Assembly (NCBI GenBank): GCA_026705465.1 | Contig: JAPPAP010000019.1 | Coordinates: forward strand, 1-64,000 | DNA from: a bacterium | GTDB lineage: Bacteria; Actinomycetota; Acidimicrobiia; Acidimicrobiales; Bin134 | Reading direction: 5' to 3' | DNA length: 64,000 nucleotides | Shown: positions 1-11,557 of the stretch, one piece after another | How positions within the stretch are numbered: the first letter of the stretch is position 1 | Layout of the letters: every line of letters begins with the position of its first letter | Made by a program: the position numbers and the translations under genes | The notes under the pieces: generated by a model | Database searches by the model: none | Told to the model about the DNA's origin: nothing | Seen by the model: only the letters and a program-made list of their open reading frames with translations

Positions 1-1243
1 CGATGTCGGGCATGGAGATCCGCGACGGGTTGAGGAACCGCTCAAACAGCAGGTCATACCGGATTGGGTCAAGATCGGTGATCCGCAGGCAATAGGCCAC
101 CGCGCATCCGGCCGCGCTGCCCCGGCCGGGGCCGACTCGGATGCCTCGCTCCCGGGCATAGCGGATGAGGTCCCAAGTGATCAGGAAGTAGGAGGAGAAC
201 CCCATGTCGGAGATGACCTTGAGCTCATAGGCCAGCCGATCGGCCATCTCCTCGGTCAGCGGGCTCCCCCACCGGCTTTCGGCCCCTTCCAAGGTCAGGG
301 CACGCAGATACGCATCGGCGCTTTCGAACTCCTCCGGTATGGGGAAGTCGGGAAGCTGGGGCTTGCCGAACTCGATCTCCACGTTGGCCCGCTCTGCAAT
401 CAACAGGGTGTTGTCGCAGGCTGGGATGAGGTCGGAAAACAGTCGGCGCATCTCCACTGCCGACTTCAAGTAGTGCTCGCGGCCCTCGAATTTCAAGCGG
501 TCGTGGTCTTTGACCAGAGAGCCGGTCTGCACGCACAGCAGGGCATCGTGAGACTCGGAATCATGCTGGTGGGTGTAGTGGCTGTCGTTGGTGGCCAGCA
601 GCGGGGCCCCGATCTGATTGGCCAATCGGATCAGTTCGGGGTTGGTGCGCTGCTGCTCGGAGATGCCGTGGTCCTGGATCTCTACGAACAGGTTGTCCTT
701 GCCGAAGATGTCCTGAAGGCGGGCGGCCTTGGCCACGGCATCGTTGTAGTCCTCTCGCAGCAGGGCTTGGAGCACATGGCCGCCCAGGCATCCGGTGGAG
801 GCGATCAGCCCTTCGCTGTGCTGAGCCAGCAGATCCCAATCAAGCCGGGGCTTGTAGTAGTAGCCCTCGAGGAAGGCCCGGCTGGACAGCTGGATCAGGT
901 TCTTGTAGCCGGTGTTGTTCTCGGCCAACAGAGTGAGGTGGTAGTAGAGCTTCTCCCCACCCTCGGTACTGCCTCCGCTGTCGTCGAGCTTGCCCCGCCG
1001 CGGCGGTCGACTGCGCCGGTCTTCGTGGGCCATGTACGCCTCAATACCGATGACTGGCTTGATTCCCTCGGCCCGACAAGCCCGGTAGAAGTCGATGACC
1101 CCGTACATGTTGCCGTGGTCGGTGATCCCCAGCGCCGGCTGTCCGTCGGCGGCGGCGGCTTTGACCAGATCACCGACCCGGGAGGCGCCGTCGAGGATGG
1201 AGTACTCGGTGTGGACGTGGAGATGGGTGAAGGAACTGGACAC
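1..1243 (-). CDS. dnaE: DNA polymerase III subunit alpha, N-terminal part (cut by window edge)
   Basis: Catalytic subunit of the replicative DNA polymerase. Only the first ~414 codons are in the window. The protein opens with the PHP domain ([20 protein letters not shown], then [12 protein letters not shown] and [13 protein letters not shown]) and continues to [12 protein letters not shown] of the polymerase core. The visible end is SRISMPDI, so the cut falls at the start of the catalytic Asp motif (PDID in DnaE). The start is GTG at 1243, with AGGAG a few bases upstream, and HLHVHTEYS lies directly after it as in other DnaE proteins. It is the single-chain DnaE type rather than PolC, since no exonuclease domain is inserted in the PHP region. 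Identification is certain; the C-terminal architecture cannot be seen. Confidence 0.96.
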   Translation of the reverse strand, partial: MSSSFTHLHVHTEYSILDGASRVGDLVKAAAADGQPALGITDHGNMYGVIDFYRACRAEGIKPVIGIEAYMAHEDRRSRPPRRGKLDDSGGSTEGGEKLYYHLTLLAENNTGYKNLIQLSSRAFLEGYYYKPRLDWDLLAQHSEGLIASTGCLGGHVLQALLREDYNDAVAKAARLQDIFGKDNLFVEIQDHGISEQQRTNPELIRLANQIGAPLLATNDSHYTHQHDSESHDALLCVQTGSLVKDHDRLKFEGREHYLKSAVEMRRLFSDLIPACDNTLLIAERANVEIEFGKPQLPDFPIPEEFESADAYLRALTLEGAESRWGSPLTEEMADRLAYELKVISDMGFSSYFLITWDLIRYARERGIRVGPGRGSAAGCAVAYCLRITDLDPIRYDLLFERFLNPSRISMPDI

Positions 1244-1382
1244 AGCACTCCTGTGGACGATCTGTGGCCTGTATGTGGATAACTACAGGCTTGTGGTTTG
1301 GCCTCAACCCTGACCATACCAAGACGGGGGTGCCCATGCTTACCTCCCCGGATTTTCGACGTTTTGCCTGGTTATTGCGGGT

Positions 1383-1886
1383 TCAGAGGTACGTGCCCGG
1401 TGCTCGGTCGGGTCCGGGGCGCGGCGCGCCGGGGGGAAGTTCGGCCCGGATATTGGCCAGCTGCTGTTGAGCAGACACCTGTTGTGCGAACAGGGCAGCC
1501 TGAATGCCCTGTATGAGACCCTCCAGCCAGCCCACCAGCTGGGCCTTGGCCACTTGGAGCTCGGCCTGGCTGGGAGGGTGATCCTCGGGGAAGGGCAGAA
1601 TCAGGCGGTCCAGCTCCTCACGTAGGTCGGGGGACAGCGCCGATCCCAACTCGTCGATCGATGTGGCATAGATCTCCCTCAGCCGGTCGCGGCTGGACTC
1701 GTCGAGGGAGGATTGGCGGACCTCATCCAAGAGCTGCTTCATCATGGTGCCGACCCTCATCACTTTGGCCGGCTGCTCAATGGCCTCGGTGGCTGAGGGC
1801 AGCTCAGCCGCGTCACTGTCGGCGGGCGGTCCTTCGTGGACTACTTCGGCGGGCTCGACCGGAACCGACTGCGGGGTGTCTGACAT
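1383..1886 (-). CDS. bpa: Bacterial proteasome activator Bpa/PafE
   Basis: ATP-independent ring activator that opens the gate of the actinobacterial 20S proteasome. The 167-residue protein has the Bpa core: EQPAKVMRVGTMMKQLLDEV, then SSRDRLREIYATSIDEL, then LREELDRLILPF and AQLVGWLEGLIQGIQAALFA. This is the helix-bundle family formerly called DUF2587. The C-terminus ends in GTYL, equivalent to the GQYL tail (HbYX-like) that docks into the alpha-ring pockets in mycobacterial Bpa. The N-terminal ~40 residues are acidic and low-complexity. ATG 1886 is preferred over an in-frame TTG three codons upstream. It implies a proteasome in this organism, although no prcAB, mpa or pup is in the window. 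Confidence 0.93.
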   Translation of the reverse strand: MSDTPQSVPVEPAEVVHEGPPADSDAAELPSATEAIEQPAKVMRVGTMMKQLLDEVRQSSLDESSRDRLREIYATSIDELGSALSPDLREELDRLILPFPEDHPPSQAELQVAKAQLVGWLEGLIQGIQAALFAQQVSAQQQLANIRAELPPGAPRPGPDRAPGTYL

Positions 1887-1902
1887 GTTTGGCAACCTAA
1901 CA

Positions 1903-3081
1903 TCAAGCGCGCTTGCCGAACCCGGCCAGGCAGGGAACCAGCATCTCCGCCGGGGTCAGCGATCCGTGTCGGGCCACCAGCTGGAACGGGGGCCTGCCAT
2001 GAGAGCTCTTGGGCGGCGGCTTGGGCTCGACAAACGCCACTGGGTCGCAGGCCACCAAGGCCACGTCGCCCATCCGCGACCGAGCCTCCGGGCTCACATA
2101 CGGGCCGAACCATCCTTCATCCAGAATCTGCTGCACCCCGAGCACCGCCCCATAGCGGCCATAGCGTTCAATTGCGGTTTCCAATAGCTCGCCTGCTCGA
2201 TTGGGACGGGCGTGCAGCCAGCGGAACCGTGCTTCCCCGGAGATTGCCGACGTCAGCGACATCACATCGTGGACGAGCTCTACCTTGGCGTCGCCCACCA
2301 TGACCTGGCCGTGGTCGGAGACCAACAGCAACGCGGCTTCCGGCGGCAGCACCGCCAGTATCTGGGCCACCAGGCGATCCACTTCGGCGTACTCAGCATC
2401 CAGATAGGGGCCGAACCCGTACTCATGGGCGATGCGGTCGGGACCGTCGTAGTAGGCGTATACCAGCGGCGCCCCTCCGTCTACCAGCGCCTGCACCTCG
2501 ACGGCGATGGAGCTGGTGAGCTTGTAGCCCCGATGGTCAACCCCGTCGAGGTGAGCCCGGGTGAAGCCGGTCCCCTGGAACTCGCTCCGGCCTACTGCCG
2601 GCACCCGCCGACCGAAGAAAGCCGGCCGGGGTTGCACCTGTTCGGGAACAATGGTCTTGCGAGCGTCGGCGGGCTTGTCGCCCGCGGTCCACCGCAGGGC
2701 ATTGAGCACCTGACCCTGAATGTAGATCTGATACCCGATCAAACCGTGTTCCCCGGGAGCTGCACCGGTCACCAGCGATGTCAGTGCAGTGGTCGTGGTT
2801 GACGGGGCCACCGTGGTGATGGGCCCCCCTTCCATTGCCGAGATCACCGGAGTCAGCTCGGCCCTGTCCAAGAGCTGTTCCCACCCCATGCCGTCCACCA
2901 GAAACAGCACCACCGCCTTGGCGCTGCGGATCGGAGCGGGCAGCCATTCGGCAACCTCCGATGGGCCGAGAAGAGCAGGAACCACATTGCTCAAACACGC
3001 CCCCTGGTAGTCGGGCAGCACCGGGAATGTGGCGGTTGAGCCGCTGTCTTCGGGCCGGTGGAGCTGGTTGTGATTGCCCAT
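1903..3081 (-). CDS. Type I phosphodiesterase / nucleotide pyrophosphatase family protein (alkaline phosphatase fold)
   Basis: Predicted two-metal phospho- or phosphodiesterase of 392 residues. The metal and nucleophile motifs are all present: FLVDGMGWEQL (first Asp), APSTTTTALTSLVTG (Thr nucleophile region) followed by GEHGLIGY, YYDGPDRIAHEYG (Asp and His), LLVSDHGQVMV (Asp-His) and VARHGSLTPAEM (last His). There is no signal peptide or membrane segment, so it is probably cytoplasmic. It ends upstream of bpa with a 16-bp gap and is divergent from the Rrf2 gene. The substrate is unknown; family members act on nucleotides, phospholipid head groups or phosphonates. Confidence 0.85.
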   Translation of the reverse strand: MGNHNQLHRPEDSGSTATFPVLPDYQGACLSNVVPALLGPSEVAEWLPAPIRSAKAVVLFLVDGMGWEQLLDRAELTPVISAMEGGPITTVAPSTTTTALTSLVTGAAPGEHGLIGYQIYIQGQVLNALRWTAGDKPADARKTIVPEQVQPRPAFFGRRVPAVGRSEFQGTGFTRAHLDGVDHRGYKLTSSIAVEVQALVDGGAPLVYAYYDGPDRIAHEYGFGPYLDAEYAEVDRLVAQILAVLPPEAALLLVSDHGQVMVGDAKVELVHDVMSLTSAISGEARFRWLHARPNRAGELLETAIERYGRYGAVLGVQQILDEGWFGPYVSPEARSRMGDVALVACDPVAFVEPKPPPKSSHGRPPFQLVARHGSLTPAEMLVPCLAGFGKRA

Positions 3082-3133
3082 CCAGGATTCAACCTAATCG
3101 GCGCGACCTCACATGGAAGTAGTGTGAGAGGCG

Positions 3134-3577
3134 GTGAGAGTATCGACGCGGGGGGATTACGCCAGCCGGGCACTGCTGTCGCTGGCCTTGCACGCGGACG
3201 AGGTTGGTCCTACTTCGGTTCGGGACATTGCCGAGCGCACCGGGCTCCCCCAGCCTTACCTGGAGCAGATTCTCCAAGCCCTCAAAGGGGCTGGGCTGGT
3301 CCGGTCCAAGCGGGGAGCGGGCGGGGGCTATGTGTTGGCCCGCCCCGCCGAGGAGATCAGGCTGAGCGAGATCATCAGCGCGGTCGACGGGCCGATTGTG
3401 CTGGGTGATTTCGGGGAACCCCACCAAGACGGGGCCTGCGACCACGAGGGCCAGTGCGTGCTTCTGGCCATATGGACCCACGTCGGCGACATCATGCACG
3501 ACCTGTTGAGCGACTACACGCTGGCCGATATCGCCCAGACCGCCAATGGCCTGCTCCCCTGGCCGGGGTCGGACTGA
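3134..3577 (+). CDS. Rrf2-family transcriptional regulator
   Basis: Winged-helix regulator of 147 residues. The N-terminus MRVSTRGDYASRALLSLAL and the motif LPQPYLEQILQALKGAGLV with KRGAGGGYVLARP are the Rrf2 HTH and wing. In the sensor region it has CDHEGQCVLLAIW, which aligns with the last two cluster cysteines of IscR (C-x5-C-LTHALW). The first IscR cysteine position is occupied by Pro, so it may bind a cluster with a different ligand or sense something else. GTG start at 3134 with a GAGAGGCG-like ribosome site. It is divergent from the phosphodiesterase and convergent with rluD (12-bp gap). It is not next to the suf genes in this window. Confidence 0.9.
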   Translation: MRVSTRGDYASRALLSLALHADEVGPTSVRDIAERTGLPQPYLEQILQALKGAGLVRSKRGAGGGYVLARPAEEIRLSEIISAVDGPIVLGDFGEPHQDGACDHEGQCVLLAIWTHVGDIMHDLLSDYTLADIAQTANGLLPWPGSD

Positions 3578-3589
3578 CGCCCCCGGCGC

Positions 3590-4564
3590 CTATCCACACA
3601 AGAGTCGATAGAGAGCAGAGAAGTCTTCGGGCGGATCGACCTGAAAGCGGAGTTGTTCGCCGGTACCAGGGTGGGCAAACCCCAGGGTGTGGGCATGGAG
3701 TGCGGGCCGGCTCATGTCGGGAGCGCCGGGGCCGCCATAGAGATCATCACCCACTACCGGGTGGCCGATGGCAGCCAGATGAACCCTGATCTGGTGGGTG
3801 CGCCCGGTTTCCAGCTGCAATTCCAAGTGAGCGGTGTCGAACGGAACCGATTCCTGGGGCGGCTCAGGGGAAGCGGGCATGCGAGCAGTCACCTGGTAGT
3901 GGGTGCGGGCCGGCCGACCGTCGGCAGTGACCGCCATCTTGGTGGGATGACGAGTGGAGCGCCCCACGGGAGCATCGATCACCCCCTGATCGTCGGGGGG
4001 CATGCCCGCCACCAACGCCGAATAGCCCCGGTGTACTTCACGCCGGCCCAACGCCGCGGTGAGCGCGTCGTAGCTCCCCTGGGTGAGAGCAACCATCAGC
4101 AACCCTGAAGTGCCTCGGTCTAGCCGGTGGACAATGCCGGGGCGCTGCGGCTCCCCCACCTCGGCAATGTCAGGAAACCGGGCCAGCAAGCCGTTCACCA
4201 GCGTTCCGGCTGCATTGCCCGATCCGGGATGTACGACCAGGCCGGGCGGCTTGTTCACCACGATCACCGATTCGTCGACATAGACCACATCCAATTCCAC
4301 GTCAGGATCGGGCCCTGGTGACGGCTGACCGATGACCGGCTCCTCGGAGAGCCGGATCTGATCCCCAGGCACCAATCGCTGGGATCGGCTAGCCGCCGTA
4401 CTCCCGTTGACTTCCACCTTCTCCTGGTCGATCAACCGGGCGGCCTCGGCCCGACTGCACCCCCAGACCAGCGCCACCACTCGGTCAAGACGCTCGCCGG
4501 ACAGCGCGTCGGGAACGACTCCCTCAGGGCCCACCGGACTCATGGGGTTCATCGAGGTCGTCAT
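3590..4564 (-). CDS. rluD: RluA/RluD-family 23S rRNA pseudouridine synthase
   Basis: Isomerises uridines in large-subunit rRNA. An N-terminal S4 RNA-binding domain (GERLDRVVALVWGCSRAEA, then IDQEKVEVNG) is followed by the catalytic domain with HRLDRGTSGLLMVA, which holds the catalytic Asp, and later LETGRTHQIRVHLAAIGHPV. The family's start region overlaps lspA. I chose ATG 4564, which gives a ~40-bp overlap; ATG 4552 and 4543 are also possible, and longer forms are unlikely because they run deep into lspA. lspA-rluD order is standard in actinobacteria and suggests translational coupling. The exact target uridines cannot be read from sequence. Confidence 0.92.
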   Translation of the reverse strand: MTTSMNPMSPVGPEGVVPDALSGERLDRVVALVWGCSRAEAARLIDQEKVEVNGSTAASRSQRLVPGDQIRLSEEPVIGQPSPGPDPDVELDVVYVDESVIVVNKPPGLVVHPGSGNAAGTLVNGLLARFPDIAEVGEPQRPGIVHRLDRGTSGLLMVALTQGSYDALTAALGRREVHRGYSALVAGMPPDDQGVIDAPVGRSTRHPTKMAVTADGRPARTHYQVTARMPASPEPPQESVPFDTAHLELQLETGRTHQIRVHLAAIGHPVVGDDLYGGPGAPDMSRPALHAHTLGFAHPGTGEQLRFQVDPPEDFSALYRLLCG

Positions 4565-5102
4565 GCCCAGCGGAATTATCAGGCTCATCGCCAGCTTGGG
4601 GTTGGCGGTACCGGGGAGCAATCAGCACCAAGGTGATCCCGGCCACCACGATGGCGGAGTCGGCCGCATTGAACACCGGCCACCACTGGAGGTCGATAAA
4701 GTCGACCACTGCCCCGCCCAGCAACCCATCGCCGGACCGCACCGCCCTATCGGCCAAATTGCCGATAGCACCGCCGAGAACCATCCCCAGAAGCACCGGC
4801 GGCAGCGGCAGCCGACGGCCTCCCCAGCTGGCCCAGGCCACCCCGATCACGAACACCAAGGCCACCACCGCGATCACGGCCTCCAAGCCTTGGCCCACGC
4901 CGAAGGCGGCTCCGGTGTTGTGAACCAAGTGCAGCCGCAGCGTCCACACCAAGTCGATGGTCCGGTCGTCCAGCGCCTCCAGCGCCCACCATTTGGTCAG
5001 CTGGTCAACAGCCACCACAAAGGCGGCTACCCCCAGCAGAACCAGGTTGTGGCGACGAGATCGGTGCCTTGTCTCGGTCGGCGTGGCTGCGCTAGAACCC
5101 AC
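4524..5102 (-). CDS. lspA: Lipoprotein signal peptidase (signal peptidase II)
   Basis: Integral membrane aspartyl protease that removes signal peptides from diacylglyceryl-modified prolipoproteins, such as the two lipoproteins predicted later in this window. Both catalytic Asp motifs are visible: [15 protein letters not shown] and [19 protein letters not shown]. Four hydrophobic segments are apparent, the first at [23 protein letters not shown] 5102 is preferred because it overlaps the end of the DksA-like gene by only 11 bases; an ATG at 5144 would overlap by 53. The C-terminus is a short hydrophilic acidic tail that overlaps the start of rluD. Confidence 0.95.
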   Translation of the reverse strand: MGSSAATPTETRHRSRRHNLVLLGVAAFVVAVDQLTKWWALEALDDRTIDLVWTLRLHLVHNTGAAFGVGQGLEAVIAVVALVFVIGVAWASWGGRRLPLPPVLLGMVLGGAIGNLADRAVRSGDGLLGGAVVDFIDLQWWPVFNAADSAIVVAGITLVLIAPRYRQPQAGDEPDNSAGHDDLDEPHESGGP

Positions 5103-5754
5103 CGGCTTTGTGCTCAACCCGCTCGGCTGCCCACGGAATGGCATTCAGCCGCTGGCGGGGAATCGGCTTGCCCGACACCAGGCAAATGCCATAGGTGCCG
5201 TTGTCGATCCGGGCCAGGGCGGCGTCGATCTGATCAACGGCCGCTCGGGCGTGAGCGCTGAGGGCCAAGTCCCGTTCCCGTTCCACCGCCAAGGTGTCGC
5301 CCTCACCCGACTCCTCGTCGAATTGGACATCGCCCGGCTCCCGTTCCTCCACCAGGGAGTCGGCCTCGGCTTTGAGCCTGGTAGCCGAGGTGATGTAGCG
5401 GTTGCGCTCCTCCAACAGGAGCTGGCGCTGTTTGTCGAGGTACTTCTTGTCGAACAGCGGTTTCTTGGCCGTGGACTTGGCCGCAGGCTTTTTCGCCGCA
5501 GGCTTCTTGGCCGTGGACTTGGTTGCCGACTTGGGCGCAGATTTGGCCGTGGACTTGGTTGCCGACTTGGGCGCAGGCTTGGCCGTGGACTTGGTTGCCG
5601 ACTTGGGCGCAGGCTTTTTCGCCGCAGGCTTCTTGGCCGTGGACTTGGTTGCCGACTTGGGCGCAGATTTGGCCGTGGACTTGCTCGCGGCAGCCTTGGT
5701 GGTGCCGGCTTTCTTCTTTGCCGGCTGTTTGCCAGCGGTCTTCTTGGCGGCCAT
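5092..5754 (-). CDS. DksA/TraR-like protein with Lys/Ala-rich histone-H1-like N-terminal tail
   Basis: About 220 residues. Residues ~2-115 are almost only K, A, P, S and T, built from 12-residue units like [12 protein letters not shown] and short KKPAAKKPA blocks, resembling histone H1 and the HupB C-terminus. The C-terminal ~105 residues form a coiled-coil ([18 protein letters not shown]) and a DksA-type end with [20 protein letters not shown] and NAIPWA. Of the four zinc cysteines of DksA only the first remains; the others are Ser, Arg and His. The tail probably binds nucleic acid non-specifically and the C-terminal part may touch RNA polymerase (inference). Start ATG 5754 (MAAKKTAGK). Its place before lspA is conserved in actinobacteria. 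Confidence 0.82.
   Translation of the reverse strand: MAAKKTAGKQPAKKKAGTTKAAASKSTAKSAPKSATKSTAKKPAAKKPAPKSATKSTAKPAPKSATKSTAKSAPKSATKSTAKKPAAKKPAAKSTAKKPLFDKKYLDKQRQLLLEERNRYITSATRLKAEADSLVEEREPGDVQFDEESGEGDTLAVERERDLALSAHARAAVDQIDAALARIDNGTYGICLVSGKPIPRQRLNAIPWAAERVEHKAGGF
5467..5702 (-). repeat. In-frame tandem repeats encoding the Lys/Ala-rich tail
   Basis: The sequence GGCCGTGGAC recurs at 5467, 5509, 5545, 5581, 5635 and 5671, with spacings of 42, 36, 36, 54 and 36 bases, all multiples of three. The basic unit is 36 bp (12 residues). Such repeats are prone to length change by slippage without frameshift, so tail length may vary between strains. Confidence 0.85.
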
Positions 5755-5871
5755 TGCAGGCGGGAGTGTAGCCGCCACCGCTGCCAATTACTCTCAAATG
5801 GGCGAAATGGGCCGAGAGCGGCTTAACAATGTCTGAACCGGGATGGGGACGGGTTATTTTTGATTCCCAGA

Positions 5872-9057
<3,186 letters not shown>

Positions 9058-9063
9058 CAAGAG

Positions 9064-9585
9064 TCAGCCGTTGTTCTGGTAGTCGGCCTGTTCCATGCGG
9101 CGCCGATCCTCGGCCGACACCTCCACGTTGGAGGGAGAGAGCAAGTACACATGATCGGCCACGCGTTCCATACGGCCGTCCAGCCCGTAGCACAGGCCGC
9201 TGGAGAAGTCGATGAGCCGGCGGGCCACATCCCGGCTGCTGTGCTGCAAGTTCACGATGACCGCTTGCCCGCCCCGAAAGCAGTCGGCCACGTCCTTGGC
9301 GTCGTCGAATGACATCGGGGTGACCACTGACGGCTTGGAAGAAGTCGAGGGGATCGGGCGGACAAAACTAGTACGAGGCTGCTCGGTCGTCCCCTCGCCC
9401 TCCGCTTGATCGGTCGGGGGAACAGGGCGGACCGAGCCGATGTCAGCTCCCATCTGATACTGCTCATCCGGCATCTGGGACACGAGGCGCATGTCGGATT
9501 CCTGCTCCGCATATCCTCCTGGAGCGAATTCCTCTTCGGTACCGAATCCGAGCCAGAACTTGGTTTTCTGCCACACAGACGACAT
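9064..9585 (-). CDS. sepF: Cell division protein SepF
   Basis: FtsZ-membrane tether used by actinobacteria in place of FtsA. The 173-residue protein starts MSSVWQKTKFWLGFG, where the N-terminal amphipathic segment would contact membrane. A variable acidic linker follows, then the SepF domain: VVTPMSFDDAKDVADCFRGG, AVIVNLQHSSRDVARRLIDF, SGLCYGLDGRMERVADHVYL and LLSPSNVEVS. The start is well supported by AAAGGGGAT upstream of ATG 9585. It lies two genes after ftsZ, which is its standard place. yggT and divIVA, often next, are not found; ileS converges instead. Confidence 0.95.
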   Translation of the reverse strand: MSSVWQKTKFWLGFGTEEEFAPGGYAEQESDMRLVSQMPDEQYQMGADIGSVRPVPPTDQAEGEGTTEQPRTSFVRPIPSTSSKPSVVTPMSFDDAKDVADCFRGGQAVIVNLQHSSRDVARRLIDFSSGLCYGLDGRMERVADHVYLLSPSNVEVSAEDRRRMEQADYQNNG

Positions 9586-9640
9586 TGGCTCATCCCCTTT
9601 CGGCAGTGAATCACTTGCTTTCGCTGATGGTACAGGAACC

Positions 9641-9662
9641 GGCCCCCCAATTCGGGGAGGCC
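9641..9662 (-). other. Short hairpin between yggS and sepF
   Basis: GGCCCCCCAATTCGGGGAGG plus CC forms a compact GC-rich stem with a small AATT loop in the 94-bp gap between yggS and sepF. No U-tract follows, so it could be a processing site or weak attenuator rather than a terminator. Confidence 0.35.
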
Positions 9663-9679
9663 CGCTTCGCCGGTGCTGT

Positions 9680-10348
9680 TTAGTTTGGTCGAGGGCCGAA
9701 CAGAGCGGTGCCCACCCGTACCATGGTGGCGCCCTCTTCGACAGCAACCTCCATGTCGGCGGTCATTCCCATCGACAGCTCGGCAAGACCGAGGTCTGCG
9801 GCTTGGGATGCCAGCAGCCGAAAACCGGGCCGGGCCAGTTCCGGTACCCCGGGGGGACCGACAGCCATCAGGCCGACGACCTCCAGACCGGCATCGCGGC
9901 AGTGCTGCACCATTGGAGCTGTCTCAGACGGGGCGCAACCCCCGCGGCCTTCCTGGCCGGCAATATCAACCTGCACCAGTACGGCGGCACCCGGTGCCCG
10001 TCGGGCGATCTCACTGGCCAACTCGGGACGGTCCACGCTTTGCCAGATATGCACCAGATCGGCGATCTTGCGGATTTTGTTTCGCTGGAGCTGGCCGATG
10101 AAGTGCCAGCGAGGCTGAAGACCGGGATGCTCGGCGCCAGCCTGAGCGCTGAGGCTGTTGGCCTTCGAGACCAGCTCCTGGGCGTAGTTCTCGCCGACAT
10201 CGGCCAAGCCTGCACTTACCGCCGCAGCGACCGCATCAGAGCCGAAGCCTTTGGTGACGGCCACCACCTGAACCCGGTCGCCCCCGGCTTGGGACAACCG
10301 CTCCCGCAAGGCACCCAGGCGATCGGCTACCTCCGCGGGGGTAATCAA
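9680..10348 (-). CDS. yggS: YggS/PROSC-family pyridoxal phosphate homeostasis protein
   Basis: PLP-binding protein with alanine-racemase-like barrel that buffers pyridoxal phosphate; 222 residues. Motifs: VQVVAVTKGF, with the PLP lysine in TKGF; LADVGENYAQELVSKA; WHFIGQLQRNKIRKI; VDRPELASEIARR; VLVQVDIAGQEGRGG; and ELSMGMTADMEVAVEEGATMVRVGTALFG near the end. The likely start is TTG 10348 (LITPAEVADRL), 16 bases after the ftsZ stop. No ATG or GTG is suitably placed in this frame. Location between ftsZ and sepF is conserved in Gram-positives. Confidence 0.92.
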   Translation of the reverse strand: MITPAEVADRLGALRERLSQAGGDRVQVVAVTKGFGSDAVAAAVSAGLADVGENYAQELVSKANSLSAQAGAEHPGLQPRWHFIGQLQRNKIRKIADLVHIWQSVDRPELASEIARRAPGAAVLVQVDIAGQEGRGGCAPSETAPMVQHCRDAGLEVVGLMAVGPPGVPELARPGFRLLASQAADLGLAELSMGMTADMEVAVEEGATMVRVGTALFGPRPN

Positions 10349-10364
10349 TGTCTCGCTTGACGGG

Positions 10365-11450
10365 CTACCGGAGGAAGGAGGGGATGTCGAACTCGTCGTC
10401 GACATCAGATGACAACAAGTCGTCGTCGACATCGCCGAACACGTCGGGCACGTCCGAAGAGCCTTCGGAATCGCCTGCCGACATCCGGGTGGCCCGCTCG
10501 CCCTCCCACCGGTCGAAGCCGGCAGCGATGACGGTGACTCGGATGTGGTCGCCCATCGACTCGTCCACCACGGTGCCGAAGATGATGTTGGCATCGGGGT
10601 GGGCAACGCCCTGGACGATTTCTGCGGCTTCGTTCACCTCGAAGATGCCCAGATCGGATCCGCCGGAGATGCTCAGCAAGATCCCGCGGGCGCCTTCGAT
10701 CGAGGCCTCGAGCAGCGGGCTGGCAATGGCCTTGCGGGCCGCGCTGACCGCCTTCCCCTCACCCGAGGAGATGCCCACGCCCATGAGTGCAGAACCCGCG
10801 TCCTGCATCACCATGCGCACGTCGGCGAAGTCGGTGTTGATGAGGCCCGGGGTGGTGATCAGATCGGTGATGCCCTGCACGCCGTGCAGCAACACCTCGT
10901 CGGCCTTTTGGAACGCCTCGACCACCGACGTGTGGTCGTCGGAGATGGTGAGGAGCCGGTCGTTGGGAATGACGATTTGGGTGTCAACCTTGTCCCTGAG
11001 AGCCTGAATCCCGCTCTCGGCCTGAACCGAACGGCGACGACCCTCGAAGCCGAACGGTCGGGTAACCACCGCAATGGTCAGCGCGCCGAGGCTCTTGGAA
11101 ATCTCCGCGATGATCGGAGCAGCTCCGGTACCCGTACCGCCGCCCTCTCCCGCAGTGATGAACACCATGTCGGCACCGCTGAGCGCCTCCTCGATCTCCT
11201 TGCGGTGGTCGGTGGCGGCTTGGGCCCCGACCTCGGGGTCACTGCCTGCGCCCAAGCCTCGGGTCAGCTCTCGACCAATGTCAAGCTTCACTTCAGCAGA
11301 GCTCATGAGCAGAGCCTGGGCATCGGTATTGACAGCGACAAACTCAACACCGCGCAGGCCGGCTTCGATCATGCGGTCAACCGCGTTCACACCGCCACCG
11401 CCGACGCCGATGACCTTGATAACTGCTAGATAATTCTGGGGATCAACCAT
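10365..11450 (-). CDS. ftsZ: Cell division GTPase FtsZ
   Basis: Tubulin homologue that forms the Z-ring; 361 residues. Motifs: [18 protein letters not shown] at the N-terminus, [15 protein letters not shown] (tubulin signature for GTP), [29 protein letters not shown] (T7 catalytic loop) and [13 protein letters not shown]. The C-terminal linker is unusually short and acidic (~40 residues) and ends in the conserved peptide [11 protein letters not shown], which binds SepF and FtsW in actinobacteria. The start ATG 11450 has GAGGAATCCCC directly before it. A 107-bp AT-rich gap separates it from ftsQ, so it probably has its own promoter as well as read-through from the dcw operon. Confidence 0.98.
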   Translation of the reverse strand: MVDPQNYLAVIKVIGVGGGGVNAVDRMIEAGLRGVEFVAVNTDAQALLMSSAEVKLDIGRELTRGLGAGSDPEVGAQAATDHRKEIEEALSGADMVFITAGEGGGTGTGAAPIIAEISKSLGALTIAVVTRPFGFEGRRRSVQAESGIQALRDKVDTQIVIPNDRLLTISDDHTSVVEAFQKADEVLLHGVQGITDLITTPGLINTDFADVRMVMQDAGSALMGVGISSGEGKAVSAARKAIASPLLEASIEGARGILLSISGGSDLGIFEVNEAAEIVQGVAHPDANIIFGTVVDESMGDHIRVTVIAAGFDRWEGERATRMSAGDSEGSSDVPDVFGDVDDDLLSSDVDDEFDIPSFLR

Positions 11451-11557
11451 GGGGATTCCTCACTCCAAAAGCTCAAAACTTCACTCTCTACTTTTGGTTT
11501 ATATGAATGAAGGGTTGAGGCTTTAGAACCTATTCCTCTAGTTGAGGTGTATCTAGC
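11451..11557 (-). promoter_or_regulatory. ftsQ-ftsZ intergenic region, probable ftsZ promoter/leader
   Basis: This 107-bp gap is much more AT-rich than its surroundings and is the longest gap between mraY and ftsZ. It contains a small inverted repeat (CCTC at 11535 with GAGG at 11544) and the pyrimidine-rich stretch CCTCAACCCTTC on the coding strand. Dedicated ftsZ promoters in this gap are known in other actinobacteria. I cannot assign -35 and -10 boxes with confidence. Confidence 0.5.

Noticed and set aside
473..1282. 269-codon plus-strand frame
   Set aside because: Antisense to dnaE, whose PHP motifs are unmistakable.
5788..5871. T-box leader before ileS
   Set aside because: The gap is under 120 bp and shared with a divergent gene; no T-box specifier stem or the conserved TGG-containing bulge could be found.
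10545..11429. 294-codon plus-strand frame
   Set aside because: Antisense to ftsZ.
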